DNA of 64,000 bases from M3007 sp031373665 (GTDB taxonomy: Bacteria > Bacteroidota > Bacteroidia > Chitinophagales > Saprospiraceae). The notes below the pieces were generated by a model. That model saw only the letters and a list, made by a program, of their open reading frames with translations. It made no database searches and was not told the origin of the DNA. The stretch covers positions 4,629-68,628 of the forward strand of contig JANMMZ010000012.1 in the NCBI GenBank assembly GCA_031373665.1, given 5' to 3'. This document shows positions 17,470-28,100 of this stretch, in pieces. The position numbers and the translations under genes were made by a program. The stretch's first letter is position 1, and each line of letters opens with the position of its first letter.

Positions 17470-17658
17470 TTACTTACCTTTCTTTACTCCACCACCTTTA
17501 AATGATTTACCCCTGTTGCTCGGGTTTCCTGATTTGGAAGACCTAAAGTTATTGGCATTGGTAGCAAATTGGCTAAATGCTGGTTTTTTAGGCACTACAG
17601 GCTTAGGCTTAGCCGGTTGTTGTTCGTTGGGTACTGGATTTTCTGTTTCTTCAGACAT
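17470..17658 (-). CDS. Small basic, Pro/Lys/Gly-rich protein
   Basis: A 62-aa hydrophilic protein starting MSEETENPVPNEQQP, then a Pro/Lys stretch, then a Ser/Asn/Gly/Lys-rich C-terminus ending FKGGGVKKGK. No domain is recognised. A longer frame starts at 17694 but runs into the -7 box at 17692, so ATG 17658 is chosen. It converges with the Fic gene with a 4-nt gap. The basic, disordered composition suggests nucleic-acid or ribosome association, but nothing proves it. Confidence 0.6.
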   Translation of the reverse strand: MSEETENPVPNEQQPAKPKPVVPKKPAFSQFATNANNFRSSKSGNPSNRGKSFKGGGVKKGK

Positions 17659-17691
17659 AATGATACTGTTTGGCGTGAATAAAATATAGCG

Positions 17692-17699
17692 CAAAGTTA
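17692..17699 (-). promoter_or_regulatory. -7 box of the small basic protein gene
   Basis: The minus strand reads TAACTTTG, a full TAnnTTTG match, 33 nt before the ATG at 17658. Confidence 0.5.
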
Positions 17700-17732
17700 C
17701 ACTAATTTTTAATGTTTTAAAGGGTAATCAAT

Positions 17733-17765
17733 AAAAAATCCCCCGCCACATACATGGCGAGGGAT
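17733..17765 (-). terminator. Terminator of the SprB-repeat gene
   Basis: Arms 17738-17748 and 17755-17765 pair over 11 bp with one mismatch. On the minus strand they are followed by a T6 run (17733-17738). It lies 47 nt past the stop of the 1125-aa gene. Confidence 0.7.
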
Positions 17766-17811
17766 AAATTATTTGAACAACATGTTCTTAACCTTGAACT
17801 AAATCAAGTAA

Positions 17812-20800
17812 TTATTTCATTTTAGTGACTTTCAATGTTTTCCTTTCGCCATTGCCAAGGTCAACACGGACGAAGTACAAACCAGATGGAAGATTACGAA
17901 CATTGATGATGTCTGACATCATTTCACCTGCTTTGATCACTTTACGCTCTAGCAAGGCACCGTTGGTATTCACTAGATCAATAGTGACATCATTGGTGTA
18001 TTGCATGATATTCTTGATCAATAGTTCATCAACCACAGGATTTGGTGTGATCAAAAGGGCATCTATAGGAGACACTGTCAAGTCAAGTTCGCGAATATCA
18101 GAGAACGAAACCAAGTTGCTCTTGGTCGTACGCTTGATACGGTAAAAGTTTTTACCAGAGAGTGGCGTCTGGTGCTCATACTCATATTTGTTAGGCTGAG
18201 TCAAATCGCCGTTACCCATGATGGTTTTGATAGACTGCCAGTTCTGAATATCAACAGAGTACTGTACGGTGTACATAAACTCATCTGCTTCAGGGTAGGT
18301 TGTCCAATCAAGCAAAGTAGTGGTATTGCCAGTACCTGGAGCCACCACGAAATCTTGAATGAAGTTAGGACAACCAGGAGAGCCAGCAGGCTTTACGGTG
18401 ATTGTCACAGCACCAGTTTCGTGGAAGTATGTACAACCTGCACGACGAGCGCAACGCATAAATGAAGTAGTGGTGAACAATGGACCAGGCTGATAAGATT
18501 CGCCAGTAGCACCTGTGATACCAACCCACTGTGGACCAGATGGGAAAGTAATCAACTGCAACCACTGGAATTGAATAGCACCTGAACCACCAACTGGAGG
18601 CAATGAACCATACAACAAAGCAGGTGTTTGGCCTTCGCAGATTGTTTGGTCGCAGCAGATAGCACCAGCATTTAGGACATTGTCGCAATCATCGTGGATA
18701 CCCACATCAAAACAAAGATTCTCTGGTTGACCTGCTAATACTTGGAAAGAAGAAGTCTTACCAGTAGAGGTGTTTACGTCGCTGTCTTTGCAATCATTGC
18801 CAGCCACATTGTCTTTGATCGTAAACTCAAATCCAGAAGGGATGCCTGTGAACATCAAAATGTAGCTACCAGGCGTTACACATTCAAACTTATATTTACC
18901 GTTGGCTCCAGTTACTTTAGTCTGAACCGTAATATCATCAGCAGTTCCGAATAAACCATCTGGGCCTGCTTTTTTAAGCATAACGGTAACACCGTTTACG
19001 CCATTGGTTTCAGAATCGTCTTGGAAACCATCCTGATCAGAATCATACCAAACATAATCACCGATACTCACACCATTATTAGAGAATCCGATGTTTACAG
19101 AAGCGGAAGCAGTACAACCTGCAGCATCTGTAACAGTCACGGAGTGTGCACCAGCAGTTAGGTTCACCGCAGTGGCAGTCGTTTCATTGTTATCCCATTT
19201 ATAGGTATAAGCACCCGTACCATTGGTAACGCAGGCAGTAGCACTACCTGGCTGGTCACACTTAGCATTGGCAGAAGCACAGATCACTACAGATGGTGGC
19301 AAAGAACTCGCAATACTTACAGAAACGCTCTTGGTACAACCAGCGGCATCTGTTACTGTAACGGTATAAGTGCCAGCACTTAGGTTGATAATCACAGCAG
19401 TAGTAGCATTGTTGCTCCACTTATAGGCATAAGGTGTAGTACCGCCAGTAGCGGCTACTGTAGCAGAGCCATTAGGTGTAGTACATCCAGTATTGGTGCT
19501 GTTAGCAATGATGGCAGTTGGTGCGTTGGCTTGTGTGATGGTCACCATCGCAATAGTAGCACAACCAGCAGCATCTGTTACTGTTACTTTGTGTGGACCA
19601 GCCGATAGGTTAGCTGATGTTTGAGTAGTCACGCCATTATCCCAAAGATACACATAAGGGCCTGTACCGCTTGTGGCTGTCACCGTAGCATTGCCGCCTG
19701 TAGTACAAGTTGCATTGGTATTTACGGTAGCAGATAAACTTGGGCCTTGTGATTGTCCGATGGTTACCATAGCAGTGGCAATACAACCTTTGCTATCAGT
19801 GGCCGTAACAGAGTGTACACCTGCACTCAAGGAAGCCGTAGCCGTAAGAGCGTTATTATCCCATTTGTAAGAATAAGGGGCTGTGCCACCTACCGCAGTA
19901 GCATTAGCACTACCAGGAGAGAGACAAGTTGCATTGGCCAATAGCGTGGCCGTAACAGTAAGTGTTGGGGCAGCAGTGACCGTCACTTGGCCAGTACCGA
20001 TACAACCAGTCGTAACATCTGTTATAGTTACTGTATGAGGCCCCACTGTTAGGTTGGTAGCGGAAGCGGTAGTGTTACCATTGTCCCAACTGTATGAGTA
20101 GTTGCCACTACCACCACTTCCTGTGGCGGTGGCTGTACCACCAATGGTACAGCCTGCGCTGCTTGTTAAGTTAGTGTTGACTGTGATAGAAGAAGAATTA
20201 CCATTGATGGTGATACTTGCAGTAACAGTACATAGATTGGCATCCGTAACTGTGACAGTATAGGTACCTGGCATGGCAGAAATAGTAGTATTGTTGGAGC
20301 CTATACTCCAAGAAACGCTGTATGTTGGGGTACCTCCACCAGGGGTAACAGTTGCGGTACCCGTCACGCCACAATTGGCGTTTGTAGAAGTGACAGTAGC
20401 CGTCAATGTAGGCGGAGCCGATACATTCATGACACGGGTTGCAGAACAACCGTTGAGGTCAGTTACGGTTACGCGGTATTGCCCTGCGCTCAAGCCTGTT
20501 AGGGTTGAAGTGGTTTGGCCTCCTTGCCATATATACATATAAGGAGGTGTGCCAGTCATGGCCATCACAGAGATGGAGCCATTGGCTTGGCCAGCACATT
20601 TAACATTTACAGTCATATCGCCCAACCAAATGCCTTCTCCGTTATAGAGAATAATACCACTTCCAGTGGCCGTGCATCCTACCGCATCAGTGATGGTGAC
20701 GGTATAAGTACCAGCGGATAAACCTGTAATAACTGGAGTCGCCTGTCCATTGCTCCAAGAATAGATAAATGGTGCGACACCGCCAAACGGCACTGCCGAA

Positions 20801-21189
20801 ATCTTACCATCAGGAGCGACAGAACACAATTGAGGCTGATCAGTATGGATCAATACACCGAAATTGTTGGGCTGTGTGATAGTGACACTTCCTACTCCAA
20901 AACCAAGGTCAATATCAGTGACCGTAACTGAATACGTGCCAGGCGCAAGGCCATTGATGGTGGATGTAGTGGCGCCATTACTCCATGCGTAGGTGTAAGG
21001 GGCCCAACCTCCTGAACCTATTGCTGTAGCGGAACCAGTATTGGAGCCAAAGCAATTGATATTTGAGGCGGTTACGGTGACTTGCACCTGTGATTGTCCG
21101 GAAAATGCGAACAAGAAGAGCGCGGCGAAGACTAAAGAATAGTGCTTGCAAACGCGGAAATTGAGATAATTGGTAATGATTTGTCCCAT
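17812..21189 (-). CDS. T9SS-exported adhesin-like protein with nine SprB repeats
   Basis: A 1125-aa surface protein. A signal peptide (about 1-32, LVFAALFLFAFSGQSQ) is followed by nine SprB repeats of about 75-85 residues (roughly 33-760). Each repeat has a pattern such as NATC, GGTxPYxYxWxNG, LSAGxxxVTVTD and GC. Next comes an SdrD-B-like domain (VSIGDYVWYDSDQDGFQDD), an Ig-like stretch, and a C-terminal T9SS type A sorting domain with ITPNPVVDELLIKN and SGLYFVRVDLG. SprB repeats are known from the Flavobacterium gliding adhesin SprB. Surface attachment or adhesion is inferred. ATG at 21189 is chosen because the signal peptide begins there. Confidence 0.92.
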   Translation of the reverse strand: MGQIITNYLNFRVCKHYSLVFAALFLFAFSGQSQVQVTVTASNINCFGSNTGSATAIGSGGWAPYTYAWSNGATTSTINGLAPGTYSVTVTDIDLGFGVGSVTITQPNNFGVLIHTDQPQLCSVAPDGKISAVPFGGVAPFIYSWSNGQATPVITGLSAGTYTVTITDAVGCTATGSGIILYNGEGIWLGDMTVNVKCAGQANGSISVMAMTGTPPYMYIWQGGQTTSTLTGLSAGQYRVTVTDLNGCSATRVMNVSAPPTLTATVTSTNANCGVTGTATVTPGGGTPTYSVSWSIGSNNTTISAMPGTYTVTVTDANLCTVTASITINGNSSSITVNTNLTSSAGCTIGGTATATGSGGSGNYSYSWDNGNTTASATNLTVGPHTVTITDVTTGCIGTGQVTVTAAPTLTVTATLLANATCLSPGSANATAVGGTAPYSYKWDNNALTATASLSAGVHSVTATDSKGCIATAMVTIGQSQGPSLSATVNTNATCTTGGNATVTATSGTGPYVYLWDNGVTTQTSANLSAGPHKVTVTDAAGCATIAMVTITQANAPTAIIANSTNTGCTTPNGSATVAATGGTTPYAYKWSNNATTAVIINLSAGTYTVTVTDAAGCTKSVSVSIASSLPPSVVICASANAKCDQPGSATACVTNGTGAYTYKWDNNETTATAVNLTAGAHSVTVTDAAGCTASASVNIGFSNNGVSIGDYVWYDSDQDGFQDDSETNGVNGVTVMLKKAGPDGLFGTADDITVQTKVTGANGKYKFECVTPGSYILMFTGIPSGFEFTIKDNVAGNDCKDSDVNTSTGKTSSFQVLAGQPENLCFDVGIHDDCDNVLNAGAICCDQTICEGQTPALLYGSLPPVGGSGAIQFQWLQLITFPSGPQWVGITGATGESYQPGPLFTTTSFMRCARRAGCTYFHETGAVTITVKPAGSPGCPNFIQDFVVAPGTGNTTTLLDWTTYPEADEFMYTVQYSVDIQNWQSIKTIMGNGDLTQPNKYEYEHQTPLSGKNFYRIKRTTKSNLVSFSDIRELDLTVSPIDALLITPNPVVDELLIKNIMQYTNDVTIDLVNTNGALLERKVIKAGEMMSDIINVRNLPSGLYFVRVDLGNGERKTLKVTKMK

Positions 21190-21426
21190 TGGAACTCGAT
21201 TTAAATTGTTTGAAACCGGATATAGTGTCAGTTCTGGATTAAAAATTAAAATGTACTTTTCGACGGTAAAACTAATTAAAGTAACTGCCTTTAGCCACAC
21301 ATAACCGGGGGGTTAGATTGGAAGGAGAGATGACGCAATTGGTAAATGCGGAACAAAAATACGACTTTCTGCAAACTTATACCGCATTTATGTGTTAAAG
21401 TTTTACAACTAATGTGCCAAACAGCC

Positions 21427-21454
21427 TAAAAATACCATTTTTTGGGTATTTTTT
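21427..21454. terminator. Bidirectional A/T-flanked hairpin terminator
   Basis: AAAAATACC (21428-21436) pairs with GGTATTTTT (21445-21453) over an 8-nt loop. It abuts the stop codon of the minus-strand gene at 21453. Confidence 0.5.
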
Positions 21455-22031
21455 AAGAGAAAGATAGGTAGAGAATCACCCCTAAAAGTAGAATGAACAG
21501 GACCCAAGAGCCAATACTCAGGCTGTTCTCTCTCCACGTATTAAATAATTTTTCCATTAGTTGCCTCCACTCCAATTCGCGCCCATTGCCTTTACTGGCA
21601 GATTCATGTACCAAAAAAAAGTAGCGACGTAGGTTCTTTCTGCCTTGATCTCCGTGTTTGGTTAGGATAATAAAGTCAAGATTTAAGAAACGAAGATCAA
21701 ATAATTCACTCCGGCCTCCTATTTCGATAATCAGAGAATTATATCCACCCAGTTGCCGCCAAGATCCTTTGATAAGATTGCCATCAAGCGATAATAAATA
21801 TTCTCCACCTGGATTAAATATGTGTAAGATGGCTTCATGGAACCCATCTTCGTCGCGTACTTCTTTCCAGCGTTTGGTCAACCAAAAATGTTCCTCACGC
21901 AAATCCTCTCCATATTGTACCACCTGAGGGATGATAAAATCTAGGTGTTCGTCCATGTTCCCCAATTCAGGGGGAAGTTCAGGACTGAATGCGCGTGAAA
22001 TATCGCGTGTTATTTGTGAAATAAAATTCAT
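21453..22031 (-). CDS. Tail-anchored protein of unknown function
   Basis: A 192-aa protein with no signal peptide, a soluble domain (1-165) and a single C-terminal membrane segment (IGSWVLFILLLGVILYLS, about 173-190), so it should be a tail-anchored membrane protein facing the cytoplasm. The segment FNPGGEYLLSLDGNLIKGSW with WRQLGGYNSLIIE resembles short beta modules common in uncharacterised Bacteroidota proteins. Monocistronic between the SprB gene and the divergent subtilase gene. Function not recognised. Confidence 0.7.
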   Translation of the reverse strand: MNFISQITRDISRAFSPELPPELGNMDEHLDFIIPQVVQYGEDLREEHFWLTKRWKEVRDEDGFHEAILHIFNPGGEYLLSLDGNLIKGSWRQLGGYNSLIIEIGGRSELFDLRFLNLDFIILTKHGDQGRKNLRRYFFLVHESASKGNGRELEWRQLMEKLFNTWRENSLSIGSWVLFILLLGVILYLSFS

Positions 22032-22251
22032 TTATATATTTGTTCGTTCCTTCACATTTATGGCTCGTATTTTGTCTCCATTCATTTATTTATTTCTGGT
22101 ACTTGGTCTGCAAAGGTCTAAAAAACATTTGAAAATATTAGCAAATATAGTAGTGTTCTTTAATTTGATCGGTCAATTGTGTGATGCTTCATACATTTGC
22201 CATGATATACGACCTTGATAGCGGTACTACACTTGAAAAAATGACGTTACT

Positions 22252-22259
22252 TAACTTTG
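22252..22259 (+). promoter_or_regulatory. -7 box of the subtilase-S4 operon
   Basis: TAACTTTG matches TAnnTTTG, 43 nt before the ATG at 22303. A TTG at 22233-22235 is 16 bp upstream, a little short of the usual spacing. Confidence 0.45.
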
Positions 22260-22302
22260 AAATCATCCATAATCTATCAACCATCTCAAACGATTTTTAA
22301 CA

Positions 22303-24330
22303 ATGTACAAAGTAAAATATGGCGGGAAAACGGGCAAAACCATTGAATTGGTAGAAAGTCCTGATCTGGTGGCCATCAGAACAAAAGATAATCAATCCTT
22401 GGAATCGCTCAATATTAGTCTCAGAAGTAGAGAATTGATCCAAGATTCGACAGAAGTAGCCAAGTTTCCTGAAGCAGGCGTGACTGTGCGCCGTGTAAAC
22501 CAAGAAGACGATAGTGGACTTGAATCAAGTATGAGCAAGCGCGATGAAACCCGAACGGCCCTGAAGCAAGAAGAAAATATTAGGTTTGCTGGCCGCGTTT
22601 TGCAAGATTCTGAAAGTGGGGAGGTAATGCTCTACACCGAAAATTTTTTCGTAAAGTTTAAAGATTCACTACTTGAAGTGGAATGCCTCAAGTTGATAGA
22701 AAAGTATAATCTTCGAATCAAAAACAAATTGGTTTTTGCAACCAACTCCTATTTTGTACAGGCTTCTGAAGGCATGGGTTTAAAGGTGTTTGATTTGGCG
22801 GAGCAAATATTGAAAGAAGCAGGTGTAGAGTTTTGTCACCCGGAACTGGTTCAAGAACGAAGGTTCAAAAATATTCATCCTTTACAGTGGCACTTGACCA
22901 AAACTAAAATTAAGGATAAAGAAATAGATCAGCACGTCAATATAGAAAAGGCTTGGAAAACTACCCGGGGCAAGGGTATCACGATCGCCATCATTGATGA
23001 TGGGATTGATACGGATCACCCAGAATTCAAGGGTAGGGTAGTGCATCCATTTGATGCAACAACCAATGGACTAGATGCCAAGCCTAAAGCCACTGATGAT
23101 ATACATGGTACGCCTTGTGCAGGTATGGCTTGCGCTGCGGGTCTTTCTGATGGTGCCAGTGGCACTGCCCCAGAAGCCTTCTTGATGCCGATTCGGTTGC
23201 GGAGCGGTTTGGGAAGTATGGCGGAAGCCAATGCTTTTGCGTGGGCTGCCGATCATGGAGCCGATGTTATATCTTGCTCATGGGGTCCATCGGATGGTGA
23301 GTGGTGGAATCCCGAGGATCCCCTGCATTCACGGATGACGGCACTGCCGGATAGTACTAGGCTGGCTATTGAATACGCGCTTACCAAAGGACGGGGCGGT
23401 AAGGGCTCGGTAGTATTGTTTGCTGCTGGCAATGGGAATGAAGACATTAGTAATGATGGATATTGTAGTTATCCGGGTGTGATTGCAGTGGCTGCTTGCA
23501 ACGATAGTGGTAAACGAAGCGTTTACAGCGACTTTGGGGACTCTGTTTGGGTGAGTTTTCCGAGCGGAGATTTTGCTTGGAAACCATTTAAGCATTTGGC
23601 TCCTACCAGTCAAGGTTTGCGTACCACCGACCGACAAGCGGGTGTCGGGTATAATGAAACCAACTATACAGACAAATTTGGGGGTACCAGCGGTGCTTGT
23701 CCAGGTATGGCTGGGGTAGTTGCGTTGATCTTGGGTGCCAATCCTAGCCTGACCCCCTCACAAGTAAAAGATGTGATCAGACAATCGTGTACCAAAATTG
23801 ATAAAGAAGAGGGCGAATATCAACCAAGTGGTCATAGCGTTTGGTATGGTTATGGGCGTATAGATGCGGCAATGGCTGTAGAAAATGCAAAAAATAAGAA
23901 ATCTGCCACGGCTTCGGCAAATATAGAAGGTAGTATTCGTTTTAGCAGCGTCGGCGATATTGGTTTGCAGCCGGGCGGCACGATGACTGGCCAATTCACA
24001 CCTGCTAAAAAGGTGTTGGGTATTCGACTCAAACTAAATCCAAAACCCAAAGGACTTATTCTAAAATATAAGGCAAACATACCGGGATTGGGTATTATTG
24101 AAAACACAGCAGAAGATATTTATGTAGGCGCGGCCAGCGGGCGGCAGCGGATGATCGGTTTTGCGATTTCTTTGGAAGGAAGTGCTGCTCCCAAGTATAG
24201 TGTGGAATACAGTGCAAGGCTGAAAGATGTGCCTGCGATTGCAAAAGCATCGGATGGTGTGTTTTGTGGTTCGGAAAAGAAATCTGGAAAAACAATAGAG
24301 GCTATCTCGGTTCAACTTAGGAAAAAATAA
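22303..24330 (+). CDS. Subtilisin-like serine peptidase (S8) without signal peptide
   Basis: A 675-aa S8 peptidase. The triad is visible: Asp232 (AIIDDGIDTDHP), His268 (DDIHGTPCAGMA) and Ser463 (FGGTSGACPGMAG), with oxyanion Asn377 (AAGNGN). Spacing and motifs resemble the kexin/proprotein convertase side of the family. An N-terminal ~200-residue extension has no signal peptide or membrane segment. The C-terminal ~140 residues form a beta-type domain. It may act in the cytoplasm or leave by an unrecognised route. The S4-domain gene follows after 2 nt, so the two are co-expressed. Confidence 0.92.
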   Translation: MYKVKYGGKTGKTIELVESPDLVAIRTKDNQSLESLNISLRSRELIQDSTEVAKFPEAGVTVRRVNQEDDSGLESSMSKRDETRTALKQEENIRFAGRVLQDSESGEVMLYTENFFVKFKDSLLEVECLKLIEKYNLRIKNKLVFATNSYFVQASEGMGLKVFDLAEQILKEAGVEFCHPELVQERRFKNIHPLQWHLTKTKIKDKEIDQHVNIEKAWKTTRGKGITIAIIDDGIDTDHPEFKGRVVHPFDATTNGLDAKPKATDDIHGTPCAGMACAAGLSDGASGTAPEAFLMPIRLRSGLGSMAEANAFAWAADHGADVISCSWGPSDGEWWNPEDPLHSRMTALPDSTRLAIEYALTKGRGGKGSVVLFAAGNGNEDISNDGYCSYPGVIAVAACNDSGKRSVYSDFGDSVWVSFPSGDFAWKPFKHLAPTSQGLRTTDRQAGVGYNETNYTDKFGGTSGACPGMAGVVALILGANPSLTPSQVKDVIRQSCTKIDKEEGEYQPSGHSVWYGYGRIDAAMAVENAKNKKSATASANIEGSIRFSSVGDIGLQPGGTMTGQFTPAKKVLGIRLKLNPKPKGLILKYKANIPGLGIIENTAEDIYVGAASGRQRMIGFAISLEGSAAPKYSVEYSARLKDVPAIAKASDGVFCGSEKKSGKTIEAISVQLRKK

Positions 24331-24332
24331 TC

Positions 24333-24545
24333 ATGTCTGAATTTCAATTGGGGGATCATCCTTTTATCACGCTGAATAATTTACTAAAAGTATTGCGATT
24401 TGTTTCCACCGGCGGGGAAGCAAATGTTGTCATCTCTAATGGATTGGTGCAAGTAAATGGCCAATTAGAGACTCAAAAACGGAAAAAACTATACCCCGGA
24501 GATGAGGTAGTGTTCCAAAAGCATCGAGTGAAGATAGGTCTTTAA
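24333..24545 (+). CDS. S4-domain RNA-binding protein (YbcJ/RlbA-like)
   Basis: A 70-aa protein consisting almost entirely of one S4 RNA-binding fold: ITLNNLLKVLRFVSTGGEA, then VVISNGLVQVNGQLETQKRK and LYPGDEVVF. Stand-alone S4 proteins of this size bind structured RNA, often rRNA. It starts 2 nt after the subtilase stop, an unusual pairing. The stop overlaps the stop of the convergent OsmC gene by 4 nt. Confidence 0.88.
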   Translation: MSEFQLGDHPFITLNNLLKVLRFVSTGGEANVVISNGLVQVNGQLETQKRKKLYPGDEVVFQKHRVKIGL

Positions 24546-24958
24546 AGATACTCTATTCGATACTCAATTGGACTGTTTTTGCGGAGCATAGCCGAAATGC
24601 CGCAGTATTTTTCCTTGGAAAGGGATACTGCTTTTTCCACTTTTTCGTGGTTTTCGGGGGCTGTTTTGATGCGATAGATGATTTCGATATTTGAAAAAAC
24701 TTTGGGGTGTTCTTCTGTGAGTTCAGCATTGGTTGTTATTTCAAAGTCGGAATAGGCTACGCGCATTTTTTGGAGCAATGCAACCACATCTATCCCAGTA
24801 CAACCTGCCAAAGTGGCCAGGAGTAATTTTTTTGGGGATGGGCCACTGTTTGCTCCACCACCTTCCACAGTGGTATCCATGATTATTTTATGGGTATCAA
24901 TTTCTGATTCAAAGGCCATTTGGCCTTGATGGCGGGTGGTAATGTTGTATGTTGACAT
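24542..24958 (-). CDS. OsmC/Ohr family peroxiredoxin-like protein
   Basis: A 138-aa OsmC-family protein, predicted thiol peroxidase acting on organic peroxides. The two conserved cysteines are Cys53 (LAGCTGIDV) and Cys119 (EKYCGISAML), and the GGGANSGPSPKKLLLATLAG stretch is typical. ATG at 24958 (MSTYNITTRHQG) is preferred over the frame start at 25009, which adds atypical residues. It ends against the S4 gene with a 4-nt overlap of stops. Confidence 0.9.
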   Translation of the reverse strand: MSTYNITTRHQGQMAFESEIDTHKIIMDTTVEGGGANSGPSPKKLLLATLAGCTGIDVVALLQKMRVAYSDFEITTNAELTEEHPKVFSNIEIIYRIKTAPENHEKVEKAVSLSKEKYCGISAMLRKNSPIEYRIEYL

Positions 24959-25111
24959 ACATAAATAACAATGTAGTCCCTTTTTTGTTGGTATCGGCAA
25001 CAAAAACAAAAAAAATATCTAGGTTTTAAGCACTTTAATAACTTAGTGCCTTAATATTGCGTTACAAAATCAAAAACTATTCTTTACGTTTTTTCATTGA
25101 TCGTTATACCT

Positions 25112-28100
25112 ATGCGTTTCCCATTATTACCACTGCTGTTATTTATTTCCATCCATGTTTCTGCTCAAAATGGGTGGGATCTAATTGCCCAAAATAATTT
25201 TGTAGCGGCCAAACCTGCTTTTGAGCAGGCTATCAAACAAAACTCTAAAGACGAATCGGCTCTTATTGGTTTATTATTTTTGAGTGAAACCACTCAAGAT
25301 GCCAATTTATACGAATCATTGGTCAATGATTTAATGACTTTGGATTGGCAATCTCATTACGCTTGGCTTTTTAGCACATTTTTCAAGCAAAATCACGAGG
25401 TTTTTTTAGCGAAACCAATGCCAGAGACACTCCGGTTGTCTTTTTTAAACCTTCGAGCCGATTCTTTGTGGCAAAAACGAGACATTAAAGGATCAATCAA
25501 TAGTGCAAAAGCCTATATTCCAGACTGGAAATGGGCTATTACAGGGCCTTTTTACAATGAATCGGGTAGCGGATTTATGACACCAACAGTGGTGGAGGAA
25601 AAGACTTTTGGTATCAATGAATCATTCACCAATGCTTATAATGTTAATTTTGGGTGGGTAAAATTGGATCCCCGACACCCATTTCAACTGATTGACTTTA
25701 ATAGCCTGCCTAGATCTAGGAAATTGGCAACTTATTATGCTAATACTTTTTTGAACCTTGAAAAAGATTTAAAAGCAAACCTCCACATCACTAGGAGTAT
25801 GCCTATGAAAATCTGGGTGGACGATCAATTGATTTTTCAGTCAAACCGTACAGCCGCTATTACGGAGTGGGACGGCGAAACCCTTCCCCTCGCATTGACC
25901 AAAGGCACGCACAGGATCTTGGTGAAATTGTCAGAGTTTCCTTTGGAGAAAAACGATGCCCGTATTTCAGTTATTTTCAATGATATATATAGGACATCTA
26001 ATGTGGAAGAAGGTGAATATGAGCCAATTAACTATGATTATAATGCCAATGAACCTACTCAGTTTTTGCTCCGCTTGGCAGATGTAGAATCTGGTAAAAC
26101 CATCCAAGATATTGGCACTGAATGGGCAGGTGTTTATGCGCCTGGTAAGTTGACTACACCCATAAAAGTGGCTAAAAATCCTTTTCTTGAGTATTTTAAA
26201 CAACAGGTGAAGTCCGCACCTCAAGACTTGGGTAAACAATACTTGCTCTCCAAAGCCTTTGTAAAAAGCAAAGACTCGGAAGATGGAGAAGCCCATTTTT
26301 CCAGTTTGCAAGAGGGCGGGCAGGCAGCAGCCTTTACGAAGTTTTTATTGGCCAAATTTTATACACTCAACAACAAAAGCGATCGTACTGAAGCATTGCT
26401 AAGTGAAATGGATGTGGCCACTTGCCCTACCTTGTTGGAGCATTATTTCAGGTTGGTTAAAATAAACAAAGAGCAGGAGGAAAGTGCCTATTTGGAGCAT
26501 TTGAAAAAGATGCTTTTGGTGTCGCCCGAAAACATAGACTTATTGGATAAATACCTAGGCTTTTTGAAAGAAAAAGGCCGCAATGAAGAGGTGAAACAGT
26601 ATGTAAAAATCTTCTTAGAAACCCACAAAAAAGCCTTCTGGAAGGATCAGATGGAGGAGTACATCGAGGATGATAGTTACAAACCTGAATCATACCAACC
26701 AGATTCTGACAAGGAACGGGAAAAGGAGTACAAAAAAGCACGGAAGAAACTAAAAAAGGAATTTGATATTAATTCGTATCACGTTATCATTGAGTACTTT
26801 AAGTTTAAAAAACGCCCCAAGGATGTATTGGCTACTTACGACGAAATCATCGCGGCCGCGCCTTGGGGTTGGAGTTATAAATTCGCCAAAACTCGGTATT
26901 TATTTGAGCAAGAACGCTTAGATGAGGCCTTGGTTCATTGTGAATCATACCTTAAAGATCAGCCTTATGACCAAGATGCATATGAAATGATGGGCGATAT
27001 TTTTGTAGAAAAGAAGGATATGCCAGAGGCATTGAAATGGTATAGAAAAGCAGACCGTATATATGGGTATTCGGAGCAGTATGGAGGGCTTTCAGAAAAG
27101 ATAGAAAAGATTGAAAACAAGAAGCGTTATAACCATCTTTTCCCGACGTATAACCTTGGTGAAATGGCTAAATCGAGGGCTTGGGAAACCAAATATGCCG
27201 ATGAGGAAGCCGTGGTTTCTGATTTTATTGTACAAAGTACATATTTGCCTGATGAGAATAAGATATTAACGACACGCAAAGCGATTATCCATATTTTGAG
27301 TGTGGCGGGTGCTAAAAACTGGACAGAGGCCAATTTGCAACAAATAGGGCAGGTTAGTTCTGTGAAAGTCTTGAAAAAAGACGGATCAGTTACCTCTCCT
27401 GACCAGAGTTATGGCACAGCGGTGTTCAAGAACCTGCAACCGGGCGACATAATTTTGGCCGAAGGCACGACAGAAATAGAAATGCCTGATGAACTGCCAG
27501 GTCAATTTTTGAATATGCATATCCCCAATTGGCAAGCACCTATAGCCAATGCCATCTATGAGTCGTTGACTCCTAAAGATCTGGCTTTATACTATAGTTG
27601 TAATCGCTTGGAGTGCGAGCCAACTACTTATGACACGGGTGGGTTTAAGATGAACCGTTGGGAATGGAATAATGTGCCCAAAGTGGAGTCGGAGGAGGCT
27701 ACCCCTCAAAATTATGATGCTTATAGTTGGATTATAGAAGGCAATAGCAACAATTGGGAGAACGTCGTGAAATGGTATCAACAAAAGACTTACTGCCGCA
27801 CAGAACCCAATTATGAAGTATTATCCAAGGCCAGAGAACTCATCAAGCCGGGAATGTCGCAAGCCGAGATCGTGGAAACCTTGCATACCTTTATTGTGAA
27901 AGACGTAAACTATTCGTTTACGCCGTTTTTGAACACCAATTATGTACCCAAAAAACCTGGCGCTACCTTGGCTGGTAAAGTGGGGGATTGTAAGGATGTG
28001 GCAACTTTGATGATTTCGCTGTTGCAAGAATTTGGGATCTCGGCTTGGTTTACACTGGTCAGCACCCATAATTTTAGCAATAAAGAGCCGCTGCCGATGA

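Noticed and set aside
16500..17658. Toxin-antitoxin pair of the Fic gene with the convergent small basic gene
   Set aside because: The small gene is on the opposite strand with its own promoter, and the Fic protein carries its own inhibitory helix, so no partner is needed.
18365..18688. Opposite-frame and antisense frames inside the SprB-repeat gene (also 19673-19870, 20198-20542)
   Set aside because: They follow the repeat period of the real gene and show no independent coding features.
17812..21189. CRISPR-like or tandem DNA repeat array
   Set aside because: The periodicity is of ~235-bp coding repeats with diverged DNA; there are no short identical repeats with unique spacers.
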